Notes under the pieces: model-generated
The model's database searches: none
Told to the model about the DNA's origin: nothing
Seen by the model: only the letters and a program-made list of their open reading frames with translations
Source: Euonymus europaeus
Lineage: Eukaryota > Streptophyta > Magnoliopsida > Celastrales > Celastraceae
Assembly (NCBI GenBank): GCA_963580455.1
Contig: OY756958.1
Location: 27,416,501-27,480,500 of the forward strand
Direction of reading: 5' to 3'
Length of the DNA stretch: 64,000 nt
Made by a program: the position numbers and the translations under genes
Shown: positions 1-11,372 of the stretch, piece by piece
How positions within the stretch are numbered: the first letter of the stretch is position 1
How the letters are laid out: every line of letters begins with the position of its first letter

Positions 1-340
1 CTTTGACATTCAGTTTAAATAGTAGACATACTTGGTTTCATTGCACGATAACAAAAGCCTTATTGTTGTATTTCTTTGTTCCTTTTATTAATAATCCAGC
101 CAGTCAGAATTCGAGTGTTATTTTCAGTGAAACATAATAATCTACACTATTGAAACACTTTGTTATCAGCAATTTTACCTTTTCAGTTTCATCTCTTTGC
201 CAAATCACATGCTCTTCTGACATTATTTTCAGAACCTTCAGCTTCTGTAGAATTGCGTTTCCTAATATATATATTTTTTATTCCATTTTGTTGATATTGC
301 ATATGAATTTGTGGCCTTACTTTTTTCCCCCTCATTTTAG

Positions 341-1251
341 AGAGATACAACGGGTCTGACTTCTGAGAACACAGAGCTTAAGCTTAGGTTACAAGCTATG
401 GAGCAGCAGGCTCAATTAAGAGACGGTATGTAATATTTTTTCTGTTCTGATAGTGTTCTACCATTTTCTCTATATGATGCATTCCTTTTGCAGTGGATTT
501 GATGGGCATGTCAAGAAACATGCTAATTGTTATACATGGAAGCACTGAATGATATTCTATATGTGGTGACATGGAGCATATTGCTCCGTGATTTCCTCTG
601 GGTCCAGCTCTTCAGATGGCTGAAAATTAATGATTGAGTTGTCCTTTATAATGAATTAGTGCATTGTCTGGCTTCAAAGTCGATTTTTGCCATCTGAATT
701 TTAATGTTCCCTGCCAGTACTTCAGCTTGGTTTACACTTTAGGAAGTCTGCCACAGCATGGAAGATTTTACTTAAAATCATTTGACATCATGTTCATTGT
801 GTTTATTTACATCTAACACACCATTGCAAGTTGTTTGTCAAATATGCTTATGCATGACTGTTTCCAACCCACAGCCTTGAATGAGGCACTGAAGACGGAA
901 GTAGAGAAGCTCAAGATTGCAACCGGAGAAATGATGACAGCAACTGATTCCTATAATTTGGGCATGCACCATTTTCCATATGGTCAATCTTCCTTCTTTC
1001 CACAGCAGCCACAAGATGGCCCTGTTGATGCCCCAAATGTACAAATGCCTCAGTTTCACCCCTTCCAGTCTAACCTGCCGACTCCTCAACAACCTATGCA
1101 TGCGACAGCCCGCTCAGATACTTTTTCAGAGATGTTACAGCAGGATCCTCTTGGCCGATTGCAAGGGCTTGATATCAGTGGAAAAGGGTCTCACCTTGTG
1201 AAATCTGAAGGTCACTCATTTTCCGCCAGCGAAAGCAGTACTACCTTTTGA
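341..1251 (+). CDS. bZIP18: Group I bZIP transcription factor, 3' end only
   Basis: This is the C-terminal part of a bZIP factor; the 5' exons lie before the window. Two exons can be joined: 341-425 and 875-1251, with AG/GT boundaries and matching phase, giving 153 residues ending at a TGA. The first exon carries the leucine-zipper heptads (RDTTGLTSENTELKLRLQAM), and the zipper continues into the second exon (ALNEALKTEVEKLK). The tail is rich in Gln, Pro and Ser and contains QDPLGRLQGLDIS, a conserved tail motif of the plant RF2a/VIP1/bZIP18-type group. Such proteins bind DNA as dimers in the nucleus. The basic region is not in view, so DNA-binding residues cannot be checked. The closest relative is inferred from the tail motif and from the neighbouring macro-domain and eS26 genes, as at Arabidopsis At2g40590-40620 (recalled). 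bZIP52 or bZIP69-like remain possible. Confidence 0.85.
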
Positions 1252-2578
1252 CACACATGTTTCTTTGTCTTGGCTCCGTATGTCGGATTGTTTATAGGCT
1301 GACCCTTTTGACACCAAGAGTGCCGTTGATTTATTTCCATTCTTTTAGGGTGTATCGTATTTTAGGTTTGTGGTAGGTTCACCAATTTTAAGATGTCCAT
1401 TAGTCCTTGGTTCTCCCAGTTTAAGATTTCCATCAGTTCTTTCTCAGTCTGGCTTAGTATCATTTTTTGGGGAGCGATCATGTGGAAATAGAAGGCTTTT
1501 ATAGAAATAGAAAAGAGCACCGCGCTTCTTGTTGTTGTTAAATGGTGTACCATTGGAGAAAATGCTTTTCATATTTAATGTTTTGGACAAAGATCACTCT
1601 CATATATATACTAGTCCTACCTCTTTCTATTGTCTTCTGATCTGTCTTATGGAACTCGGTATGCGTAGGCCTGGGCAGAATCGCAGAGGATCTTCCCTTC
1701 TGTACAAGAATGCAGCTTCTTCTTGTTACCAGGGATTCATGCCAAAATGACCAACCTGTACAGAACACCATTTAGTGGCATTGACAGCTACAGACCGACA
1801 ATGGTGTTGACGCTTGGCAGAAAAAGTTCATTTTCAAAGTAACCGCTGTCTGCAGTTAGTTAGGCAGGTATCAGTTTCACATACAGCTTTATATCATATG
1901 CATGACCATAAGTTGTTTCATACCAGATTTCTGTTGAAGTTTTCAGCATATTAGGCCATCTAAAAGACACTGATTTTGGAATCACTTCAAGGGTTTCAAC
2001 TTTCAAAGAATAGGAGGGAAGTTTGGACTCCAGACTGATATTACTTGGAACTTAAATCTAAGACAAAGCCCATGAGATTGTAGAAGAAGTTGGAAAAGCA
2101 AAAGTTACCAATTCTTTAGTCAACTACCTGAGAAAGTTGAGTCTTTGAAATCTCAGGAGGCAAATCCTATCAAAGAAAAGATCAGAACTACAACATTAGT
2201 AGGGCACCAAGAATGACTACTTGCCAGCTGACACGGGTCATGGGATTTGCCTACCATTAGGTGACTGAAGACCCCAACTTTCCAAATTGTAGGAAACCCT
2301 TGAAGGGGAAACCTTTTTGTGGCTCTTGTGTACAGATTCATGTTACTACCATTTAGAAGGTAATAATTTCACAAAATCTTTAATGGCAATGGCCCATATT
2401 TTCAATTATTGAATTGGAGTTGTGTTTATGTCTTTGTATGTGGGACTGCTAGACAATCCCTTGTGAAGGGCAATTTCAAATGTTCCTGACTGCCTTGGCA
2501 CGATTGGATAAAACTTCACACGCCCTTTTTGGATCTCCTCTCAAGTTTGGTCACTGATTGTACCTACTGATATAATAA

Positions 2579-3647
2579 GGCTAAACCATACTTTATGCCC
2601 CCGAAGTATCACTGGATTCTTGTTTATGCCCTTGAAGTTTAAAAATTATTGATTGTGTCCTCAAAGTTTATTTTGCAACCCATTTATGTCCTAAGTCAAC
2701 ATTCTGGTGTTGACTCTGCTGAACTTGCTGATGTGGATCGTTGACATATCAAAAAAATTATAAAATTAATTTTTTTCAAAATAAAATTTACACCTGTAAT
2801 TTATTTATTAAAAAATCCTCTCCCTTCACTGTTTCTCTCTCTAAGTAAAATCTATGTGCCCTTTCCGGTCACCACTACCACAAATTGTGGAGTTTTACAA
2901 CTCGATAACCATGGAATTGGAGCAACAAACCAGAAATAGTGATCGACTTTCTTCCTCGAGAAAAGCATGTGAACAAGGTTGCAAGTCTTCAAGGTAGGGT
3001 TTTCTACAAATAGTGAAAATTGACTTTCTTCCTCTAGAAAAAGAGTGGAGATCTCCACTGTTAGTTGGCTCATCCCTACTAAAGTGGAAGAGTTTTTTCA
3101 TTGACTAGTGTTAGTTGACGCTGTAGTGTTAGATTGTTAGTTGACGGAAACTTCGAGGTCTACGGATGAGAAAGAGGAGCTTAAAGCTACAGTGGATGCT
3201 AGAGCGAGATCGAATTGATTAATGGCGATGCTAATGGTGGAGCTTAAAGACTGAAACTTTGAATTGATTAATGGGTGAAACTCGATGGAAATCATTGAAT
3301 CTCGATCACCGCACAGTATATATGGATGTATGGAATTGATGAAGACAAGTTTCTTAGATCTAAAAAAAATAATAAGGAGAAGGTGGGAGGAGTTGAGGGA
3401 AGAAGATGAAGAGTTTTTTTTTTAAACATGAGATGATTTTTTTTGTTTTATTTAATTAAGTGTCATTTCCAAGTCAGCACTCCGATTACCACATAGGATA
3501 AAAACCATAGGTCAATGTCAGTCCGATCAAAATTGGGCACAATCGAGACAAAATCGAAAGTTCAAGGACACAATGAAGAATTTTTAAACTTCAAGGGCAT
3601 AAACAAGAATCCAGTGATACTTCAGGGGCATAAAATATGGTTTAGCC
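2579..3647. mobile_element. Non-autonomous Mutator-like element (MULE/MITE), 1.07 kb
   Basis: The ends are long inverted repeats. The left starts GGCTAAACCATA and the right ends TATGGTTTAGCC. About 69 terminal bases match with only a few differences, and weaker similarity runs to roughly 95 bases. The element is flanked by the identical 9-bp direct repeat GATATAATA at 2569-2577 and 3648-3656, the target duplication expected of Mutator-like transposases. The interior has no transposase or other convincing frame, so it would need a transposase in trans. Direct observation: the repeats and the duplication. Inference: the superfamily. Confidence 0.88.
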
Positions 3648-4021
3648 GATATAATAATTAGAGTGGATAGATAACCTTAAGAAACTGAAACCATGCGCTT
3701 GATATGTAAAACTTTAAAATAAAGATATATATCATACCAAATAGTCAATGGTGCTTATTGTGCCACATGAAAATCTTTATTAATAATCAAAGTTAGAAAT
3801 TTAGCTTCATTGCTTTTGTAGTAATTATTAGGCATGCTGCATGGATGAGAACCACGTTGACAACATCGTGATTAACATGAATATAAAAGAATCGAGGCCA
3901 TTTTATCAGAACAAAAAATAGGCCCATAACTATTTACAATTTTGCAGTTATTAATTTCTGTTTCGTTGCAGCTGCAGATTCCCGATAAAAGGCTGGAATT
4001 GTCCTCTCTCTTTTAGAAAGA

Positions 4022-4087
4022 ATATATAAAGTCATGTTGGCCCAAGCCCATCTAAAAAGTATAACAAGTGCAGGAGTGACACGTGGC
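4022..4087 (+). promoter_or_regulatory. TATA-like box and ABRE/G-box upstream of the macro-domain gene
   Basis: A TATATAAA-type sequence lies at about 4023-4030. A G-box core CACGTG sits at 4080-4085 within ACACGTGGC (4079-4087), the core of abscisic-acid response elements. If the TATA is used, the G-box falls in the 5' leader rather than upstream of it. Function is inferred from motif identity alone. Confidence 0.4.
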
Positions 4088-4164
4088 AAAGACCCAAGTG
4101 CCACAAATCAAATAAGGATCATATCAGAGATGTCTCTAGAGACGAATCGGTGGCTGATCGAACG

Positions 4165-6647
4165 ATGATCTGTGGTCACTGTGGAGGCTACAGCATTTAC
4201 TCAAAACCTTGTACTTTTAACGGAGCTCCCCTTATTCTCAAGCGACTCTCTTCTTCGTCTCTGTCGTCGGTGATCATGTCTTCGACGTCAGCTGCTGCCG
4301 GAATGTCTACGGCGTCGTTTGATGAAACTCGTTTCAAGCTCTCTCCGTCGTCGGTTCTCAAAATAGAGAAGGGAGACCTCACGCAGTGGTTTGTCGATGG
4401 GTCCTCTGATGCTATTGTTAGTCCCCACCCCCCCTCGCTCTCTCTCTCGTTCTAGTGTTTCTTTTTTGTTTTTCTGTGATTTAATTAGTATATTTTTGTT
4501 ATTATTTTCAGTAGTTTAAGTAGTCAATTTTTATCTGTTTTGCAAGAGCTTTTTTGCCTGTCACGAGTTGTTTTCATGACTGGGTATGCGTCCAATTTGT
4601 TGATTCATTCATTTACATGGTCTGATATACTGGCCAGGGAATGGTTTATTGAAATATGATGAGGACGAAGTGAATTTTCACATTGTTTGATTATTAGGTA
4701 TTTAAGCTAAGCACCTAAACTAAACTTTATGATGGTGGATTTGAAACTCTTTCAGTAGGTTGATATAAACTGGATTTTTTCACTTAAAATGATGGGAATC
4801 GCTCATTTCCTGTTTGTGTATTGAATCGGGAGATTAACTTTGATACGTGACCAGCTGAATTTGCATTGATGAGGTTTTATCTTCTGAAGGTTAATCCAGC
4901 AAATCAGCGAATGCTTGGAGGGGGAGGTGCTGATGGGGGTACTCTATCTTTGCCCCCCTTTTTTATGTAGTTTTTTACTTTACTGTCAAGTTCCAAGCTA
5001 ACTTTGGATTTATTTGGGCGTGTCTTCATTAGCCATACATAGGGCTGCTGGACCTGAACTCAAAGAAGCATGCTATAAAGTCCCAGAAGTTCGAGCTGGT
5101 GTCCGCTGCCCTACTGGAGAAGCAAGGATTACCCCGTAGGTTCTTATAGTTATTTCCGAATTCCCATTTTAGGTTATTACTTTTCAAGAAAACCTAGGGT
5201 ATGACAAAGCTTTTTCTTCCCTTTCAAGGTGTTCGATCAATAAAACCTAGTAACATGTTTAAAATATGCAGAGGTTTTAAGTTGCCAGTATCTCATGTAA
5301 TTCACACTGTTGGCCCTATCTATGATGTTGATCCAAACCCCAAAGCTTCCTTGACTAGTACATACAGGTATGCTATGAGAATTCTAATAGTGCATTTCAT
5401 TGTTTGTAGTGTACTTGGAAGGCTTGCTACTCATCTTGATAAGTGTCTCTCTTTCATTAAATGATAACAGGAACAGCTTGGCTGTGGCAAAAGACAACAA
5501 TATTCAATACATTGCATTTCCTGCCATATCTTGTGGTGTTTATGGGTAGGTTCACCCAAAAGAACTAACTTCCCCCTTTTTTTTAAATGTGGAATGTTAG
5601 GTAAACGATTTGAATGAGTGATGTATCCAGACACTACGCTTATCTCTGTTTCTATTGTTCCTTTTTTTTTTTTTTTTTCAGGTATCCTTATGAGGAAGCT
5701 GCCTCAGTTGCAATATCTACAATCAAAGAGTTTGCAAATGGCATTAAAGAGGTATCATAGCTATAATTTCTTTGTGGTATGGTGGTTATACTAAGGTACA
5801 TTTAGATATTGATTCTTGTATTTTCCACATTGTTACATTACCATTATTTTCACATCCGTAAGAGTGCGAAAAGAAGGGTCGACTCCAAGTTCGATCGTTC
5901 AACAATAGTGGTGTTGAGTTTATCGACCCTTTGCCTTAGAATGAGTCAGTTCTATTTCTAGATAGGGGGCAAAAGAAGGATATAACTCAGCGTTAGTGTG
6001 TCACCTTGATGTGGTGGAAGTCATTAGTTCTAGCTTGATATCCCTAACCCCAATGTGAGTTTTCTATTTTGACTTGCTCCCCCACCCTTGGAGTCGAATG
6101 TGAATGATAAGAGGCTTGTGAAGGGGAGGGCGGGGGGGGGGGGGGGGGGGGGGGTGTGTGGGGGGGGCGGGGGGTTTTGGTTTGGGGATTGCCATGTTTC
6201 TTGGAGCAAACTCTAGGATATAGTTGTGCCTGATTATTGCATCATTTTCGGCAAAGTGTGAGCAGTGAAAAAAAATACTACAGACTTCTCTACCTGTGTA
6301 GTGTTCGTTCTTGTTAGACATGCTTTAAGCTTAGCATCCAACTTCTTAATTACCATAGGAATGTCTTGCATCGAAACCCCGTTCTTTACTGCTTCCCAAC
6401 TACGTTTTGTCCTGGTTATGAAATGCAGATCAGATCTTGATCGTTGACTGAAGTATTGTCTTATCTTTCTGAATTTTTTCTCTCAAATATCATGTCGCGG
6501 GGCATAAAAGAGCTTTACAAGCAAAATCATGTCTATGGTATGACGCCATTTCGTGTGAATGTCTTTTTGCAGGTGCATTTTGTTCTGTTTTTGGACGACA
6601 TTTATGAAGTTTGGTTGAAGAAGGCGAAGGAATTACTCCAAGTTTAG
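4165..6647 (+). CDS. Macro-domain (ADP-ribose-binding / Appr-1''-p processing) protein
   Basis: Seven exons join without a frame break: 4165-4416, 4890-4938, 5033-5135, 5272-5367, 5471-5545, 5682-5751, 6573-6647 (720 nt, 239 residues). Macro domains bind ADP-ribose and related nucleotides, and some hydrolyse ADP-ribosylation. Visible motifs are an Asp/Ala-rich first strand (GDLTQWFVDGSSDAIVNPAN), the glycine-rich loop MLGGGGADGAIHRAAG, HTVGPIYD, and the second phosphate loop FPAISCGVYGYPYEEA. The protein ends FLDDIYEVWLKKAKELL. The first in-frame ATG is 4165; a second at 4276 would give a protein without the roughly 37-residue Ser/Thr-rich leader, which could be an organellar targeting peptide. 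The closest recalled Arabidopsis relative is At2g40600. Intron 6 (5752-6572) carries a long G homopolymer. Confidence 0.93.
6132..6154 (+). repeat. 23-nt poly-G tract in intron 6 of the macro-domain gene
   Basis: An uninterrupted run of 23 G is followed by further G clusters to about 6174. The tract lies on the sense strand of the intron and could form a G-quadruplex. Homopolymers of this length are also prone to sequencing and assembly error, so the exact length should be treated with caution. Confidence 0.7.
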
Positions 6648-7239
6648 CATGGACTCGTTGCCACCTTTCATCACTATGTTGCAAACATGTAGCGCCTTTC
6701 AACATAGTTGTGGGACTTGCCATTACTGTAGTTTTATGGGTGTATATCCTTTTTTTTTATGGGAATTGGCTAGCTTATACAATGATATATCGGTAATCTA
6801 GTGGTTTTTTCTAGCTGTAGTGTAAATTTGCTCATGAGTCTTGAAAGTATTGATGGAATTAGTGGATAATGATTGTCATAACCATGGTTGCTTCTACTTT
6901 AGAACATTGTCAATAAAAAGAGAAAAAACATGAATGGTTGTGTAATCTACGTAACTGAACGTATAATAAATAAGATTTATTGAAAATACATATGGGGCCG
7001 AATTCAGGTTTTTTATGAATTTCCAAGCCCGGCCCGAAAACTATCTTGGGCCCGTTTTCATACTCAAACCGGAGGGGTCAAGCTTGGGATACCTGTCAGG
7101 CGGCGCACACCCCAGACGTCGCATATGCGACGTCCGCAACCTGATTCGTACTATCCAGAGTCTGCATTTCTTCCCGACTGTGCAGAGGTGACAGATAACA
7201 TAGCAGAACAAAAACTGGCCCAAAATCACTGAAATCTCC
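6648..7239. other. Intergenic region, macro-domain 3' flank and MnSOD promoter
   Basis: No gene seen. The left part is probably macro-domain 3' UTR. The right part holds the MnSOD promoter/leader with a site-II-like TGGGCCCG at about 7048 and the perfect palindrome annotated at 7115-7134. Confidence 0.55.
7115..7134. promoter_or_regulatory. Perfect 20-bp palindrome with two GACGTC sites before MnSOD
   Basis: The 20 bases read identically on both strands: GACGTC, then an 8-bp palindromic centre (GCATATGC), then GACGTC. The palindrome ends 105 bp before the MnSOD start codon. GACGTC contains the ACGT core bound by plant bZIP proteins (C-box/CRE-like). It may lie in the promoter or the 5' leader. 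A regulatory role is inferred. Confidence 0.5.
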
Positions 7240-9692
7240 ATGGCTTTTCGTTCGCTTGTGACAAGGAAAACCCTCGCGGATCCACGAGCTCCAGGGTTGG
7301 GGTTTGCTCAACTGCGGGGATTGAAGACGTTTTCGCTCCCTGATTTGCCTTACGATTACAGTGCTTTGGAGCCGGCGATCAGTGGAGAAATCATGCAGCT
7401 TCACCACCAGAAACACCACCAGACCTACGTCACCAATTACAATAAGGCTCTTGAGCAGCTTCAAGCTGCCATGGACAAGGGCGACTCCCCTACTGTCGTC
7501 AAGTTGCAGAGTGCCATCAAGTTCAATGGCGGAGGTTTTCTCCTTCTCTTTAGTTATATGTATTTTATTTATGTGCTTGTTTGAGGTATTTTTTCATTTG
7601 TTTAGGTTATAATTGGAACTGTTGATGAGTTTGAACTGGTGTTAGAGAAAATTGACTATTGGGTTGCAGGCGGATTTTTTACTTATTTGGTATCTTCATT
7701 CAAGTATTGTTGCATTGTTGTTTTTGTTTTGAGTGAAGAAGTTGCGTTATCATTCATTAATAGATTCTGTTATTGTTTTTGATGCCATTTTTAAAATAAA
7801 TTTCGAAACAATTTGATGGTAGTCCTGTGCTTCTAATGAATGCATTTTTAATTGTGTAGGTCATGTCAATCACTCAATCTTCTGGAAGAATCTTACTCCT
7901 GTCCGTGTAAGTAAATCTTTTTTGTTCTGTTTTCTTTTAGCCCGACTTTCGACTTTCTACACCTGATACTAACACTTAGACACATGACAGGAAGGAGGTG
8001 GTGAACCTCCAAAGGGTTCCTTGGGCTCTGCTATTGACACATATTTTGGTTCCTTTGAAGCGTTAATACAAAAGATGAATGCTGAAGGTGCTGCTCTTCA
8101 GGGCTCTGGATGGGTGGTAAGCTCTGGGCCTGTTTAAAGTTTAAATTATGACAATATTTGCTAAGGTCTATGCAATCTCTTATTGTTGGTTTGCTGATTT
8201 CCTATTTGGCAGTGGCTCGGTTTGGACAAAGAATTGAAGAAGGTTTTGGTTGAAACCACCGCAAATCAGGTAACTTCTCAATATATGCCTTATACTTTTT
8301 TATTTGTGATCAATTAGATGGAATGGAGTTGTCTCTGTCTTTAATTTCTCTATTGGGTTGGACTGGTTCTTGTGCTCTTCAGAACTTACAAATTCATATG
8401 GTGGACTGATGCCAGTTTTACTTGGCAACAATGCATACTTCTCATAGGAATAGCTGGGCAGATGGGCCTGAGATTGTTAAGCATCATTATTTGGTAAAAT
8501 TTCATACTGAGGGTACAATTGTAGGATTTTTCCCTCAAACTGTGGCATGGGTTTTTCGTTGGCTAATTGTGTTGCTCCACTATATAATTATTAAATTTGT
8601 GTGAAATGATGTTTCTTTCTGATATCTCCTTCTTCTCCGTTTGACTAGTTATTCATTGTCAGAAAAAATTGTTGCTTTTAGGAATGCTGATATTTATTGT
8701 CATATAATCATGCTTAATTACGTTGTGAATTTTCTTGACAGGACCCACTGGTTACTAAAGGGCCAAATCTAGTTCCTTTGCTTGGTATTGATGTTTGGGA
8801 GCATGCATACTACTTACAGGTAAATTTGAACTCTAAATAGCGTGCAGTGGTAGCTTAATTATGCACTTCTTTTATAAGTAAAAGTTCATTCTACCTAGCT
8901 TTTATAATAAGCTATTAAGCTCCATTTTTCTTCATGACGGCAAACTGATGTGATGGTAGTCCGTAATTTTGAAAATATTTTTTGTTCCCCTGCTTAGAAT
9001 GGGTGTACTTTGGACTCATCAATTTGGAGATTTAGTTGCCGTAGGATTGTGGTTTAGGCTTTTGGTTGTAAAGGGAGGGGAGCATCAAGAAGACTCTTGT
9101 AACACAACTATGATTCAAATCAAAACTGAGTAACAAGGCTGAAGGATAACTAAGTTATGCCTGCAATCCCGCGTGACTACCATAGGCTTCCTGTGAACTC
9201 GTGCTGGTGACAATGTAATTATCCTTTAGCCAGTGGGAGTGGATGCTGTTAAAAGAGGTTCAACGAGACACCCCTTCCTTTGTGGTTGTAAATGCATTGA
9301 GTTCTCTCACTTTTTCTGTCACGTAGTGAGGATGAGTTTTGTACTCGGGTTTGCTTACATGTGGATGTTATATGACTATTCATTTCTCTGTGTTCTTCCT
9401 GAAATTTCGGTATTTGTTTGGTTTGCTTTCATGTTCATCACGAGTTTTGTATCGGGTTTGCTTACATGTGCATGATGTATGATTATTTGTTTCTGTTAAA
9501 AGTTCTTCCTGAAATTCAGTATATCTTTGTTTTGCTTTCATGTTCATAAAATATATATATATATATAATACAGTAATTTTTCTATATGTTGTGCCACAGT
9601 ACAAGAATGTCAGACCGGATTATCTGAAGAACATATGGAAAGTTGTGAACTGGAAATATGCCAGCGAAATTTTCGAGAAAGAATGTCCGTGA
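7240..9692 (+). CDS. MSD1: Manganese superoxide dismutase, mitochondrial
   Basis: This enzyme dismutates superoxide to hydrogen peroxide and oxygen in the mitochondrial matrix. Six exons join cleanly: 7240-7534, 7860-7906, 7991-8116, 8213-8269, 8742-8819, 9600-9692 (696 nt, 231 residues, the usual plant length). Residues 1-30 are basic and hydroxylated, as in a mitochondrial presequence, and the mature part begins near [10 protein letters not shown]. The four metal ligands are present: His55 (LHHQKHH), His103 (HVNHSIFW), Asp192 and His196 (DVWEHAYY). Gln151 in LQGSGW is the residue typical of Mn rather than Fe enzymes. The C-terminus is complete (EIFEKECP, then TGA). Arabidopsis has MSD1 (At3g10920) and MSD2 (At3g56350). 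The full ligand set and the typical presequence fit the MSD1 type, while the neighbours fit both loci. Confidence 0.96.
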
Positions 9693-10026
9693 GCCATGAG
9701 CATACCTTAAAGTTGTGGGTACCAGCAGAAATAAAACAATCTATTGTAATAATTATGCTGAGCTCCCACTTTGTTCATTGGAGAGATTCAGTAGTGATGT
9801 TTTAATATATTTAAATGGAATAATGTTGGATTATACCCTTCTGTTTTCCCTCTTATTGATCTGAGATCCACAAGTGTCTTGCTACTTGCTAGAATGCTAG
9901 TATTGCTTTTTTTAGTGAGAATGACCTTTCGAGTCTATCTAATTTGGAATAAGAAAGATTTATCATTAAGCCATTACTAAAGGTAAGCACACAGAACACA
10001 TGTAAAAGGGAAACAACTCGGGTTCA

Positions 10027-10914
10027 GGGGGCTACTGTGGCGTTTTTAATGGTGAGGATTTGGACGTCCACATCCAATGGTTCCAATATTAGTATATTTT
10101 CTAATTTAATTTACTATCTCTCTCTCCTAAAAGTTTATTAGCGGTCCTCGTTCACTGTGCTCCTTCATCTACCACCCGTCCAGGCAAAGACGCTTCTCCA
10201 GACGCTAAAAATCAACAAATCTCTAGTGTCCATTGAAGTGGATAATATTCTCACATCTTTGAATATCTTGATCCGGCTAGGCAAAATGATGGTGACAGAG
10301 ACTCAATTTAATATGTACCACTAATATTTGATTTAATACGAAGGAAGATTGCACAGATTGAAGACACAAAAGGATCATCACCTGGAGTAATCAAACGCCC
10401 TGAGCTAAGAGTTGGTACAATTGTTGTGGCAAAAAATTGTTTATGTCTGCGATGGTCTTGTTGAGGAGTCGAGGGTTGAAAAATAAAAAGCAGGGTGCAT
10501 GTGTTTAAGTTTAAATTAATTAGACTCAGTGGCCACCTTGAAGATCCCAACATGAAAATTGAATCAGCAATAAAAAGATGCATGTCTTCGAGAATTGAGG
10601 AGTTTACATGTTTCCCTTGTAAATGATGTTGACCCAAGTATTTCACTTATGTGTCACTATCAAATACTCGAAAGAAGCAAATTCAGCAAAATTTTCTAGT
10701 GCCTGTGCCTGTGGTTGTCTACCTAGTAATTAAAATTGCAATTGCATTCAGAAAAATGGAGGCTATCTTCCATATTTGCAAGTGGGGTTGTTGCAACTTA
10801 TCATCCAACTACTAAGTTTTTCAACTTTTTTAATAGGAGAGAGAGTGTATATATTGGAACCATTGGATTGGATGTGGACAATCCTCACCATTAAAAAGAG
10901 CCACTGCAGGAGCT
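10027..10914. mobile_element. Inverted-repeat element of about 0.9 kb, class uncertain
   Basis: The left end (CTACTGTGGC...TTTTTAATGGTGAGGATT...CCACATCCAATGG) recurs in reverse at 10840-10914. The similarity runs about 60-90 bases and includes the inner CTCTCTCTCCTA block on both sides. The outer ends could not be fixed and no target duplication was found, so the superfamily is open (hAT- or Mutator-like). The interior shows no transposase. Confidence 0.55.
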
Positions 10915-10948
10915 GTTGTGTTTTCTAATACTGCGCCGTTTTATAAAT

Positions 10949-11111
10949 CATAGGATCCCATAATTTATTCCATTATATTATATAATGAAATAACAGATTT
11001 TATTACAGCGAAATGCGTACTATTACAATGGAATACATTATTTCATTGTATTAAAATCTATTATTCCATTATAATAATACTATAAAATAAAATAAAATAT
11101 AAGATCCTATG
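10949..11111. mobile_element. Fold-back MITE, 163 bp, in the eS26 promoter
   Basis: The ends are CATAGGATC and its complement GATCCTATG. The two halves are complementary along much of their length (for example ATAATGAAATAACAGATTTTA against the complement of TAAAATCTATTATTCCATTAT), so the element can form a long hairpin. The 4-bp AAAT repeats on both sides (10945-10948, 11112-11115) may be a target duplication. The family is not assigned. Confidence 0.6.
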
Positions 11112-11215
11112 AAATATAGGTGGTTTTCGTTTTTAACAACTCCGCCCCCCTTTACAAACATAAATGTTAAAAGTGTTAAACTAATGAGGGGTAAAATCGT
11201 AAATAAAAATAAATA

Positions 11216-11309
11216 TTAGGGTTTCCCCTGTTATGTGCAAATGCCATTCGTCGAATAAAAGCCGCCTATCCAAACCCCATTCACCTCCTCCACCACTCAG
11301 AACCCTAAA
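11216..11309 (+). promoter_or_regulatory. Telo-box elements of a ribosomal-protein promoter
   Basis: TTAGGGTTT at 11216-11224 is the complement of the telo-box AAACCCTAA, and AACCCTAAA occurs at 11301-11309. Telo-boxes near the transcription start are common in plant ribosomal-protein and translation genes (established knowledge). The start site itself is not determined. Confidence 0.55.
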
Positions 11310-11372
11310 TTCGGACGGCGAGACCGGAAGTCTTAGATCGACTTCTTCCTCTCTTGAAGTTGCTGGACAACC

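Larger units (their letters stand above)
1252..4164. other. Intergenic region between the bZIP and macro-domain genes
   Basis: No supported gene. The first several hundred bases are probably the bZIP 3' UTR. The stretch holds the Mutator-like element annotated at 2579-3647 and the promoter of the macro-domain gene. The short open frames here show no recognisable protein. Confidence 0.6.
9693..11372. other. Intergenic region between MnSOD and eS26
   Basis: The region contains the MnSOD 3' flank, an inverted-repeat element at about 10027-10914, a fold-back MITE at 10949-11111 and the eS26 promoter with telo-boxes. No supported gene. A 112-codon minus frame at 10308-10646 lies inside the first element and matches nothing I recognise. 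Confidence 0.6.

Noticed and set aside
10308..10646. 112-codon open frame on the minus strand
   Set aside because: Lies wholly inside an inverted-repeat element and shows no recognisable domain.
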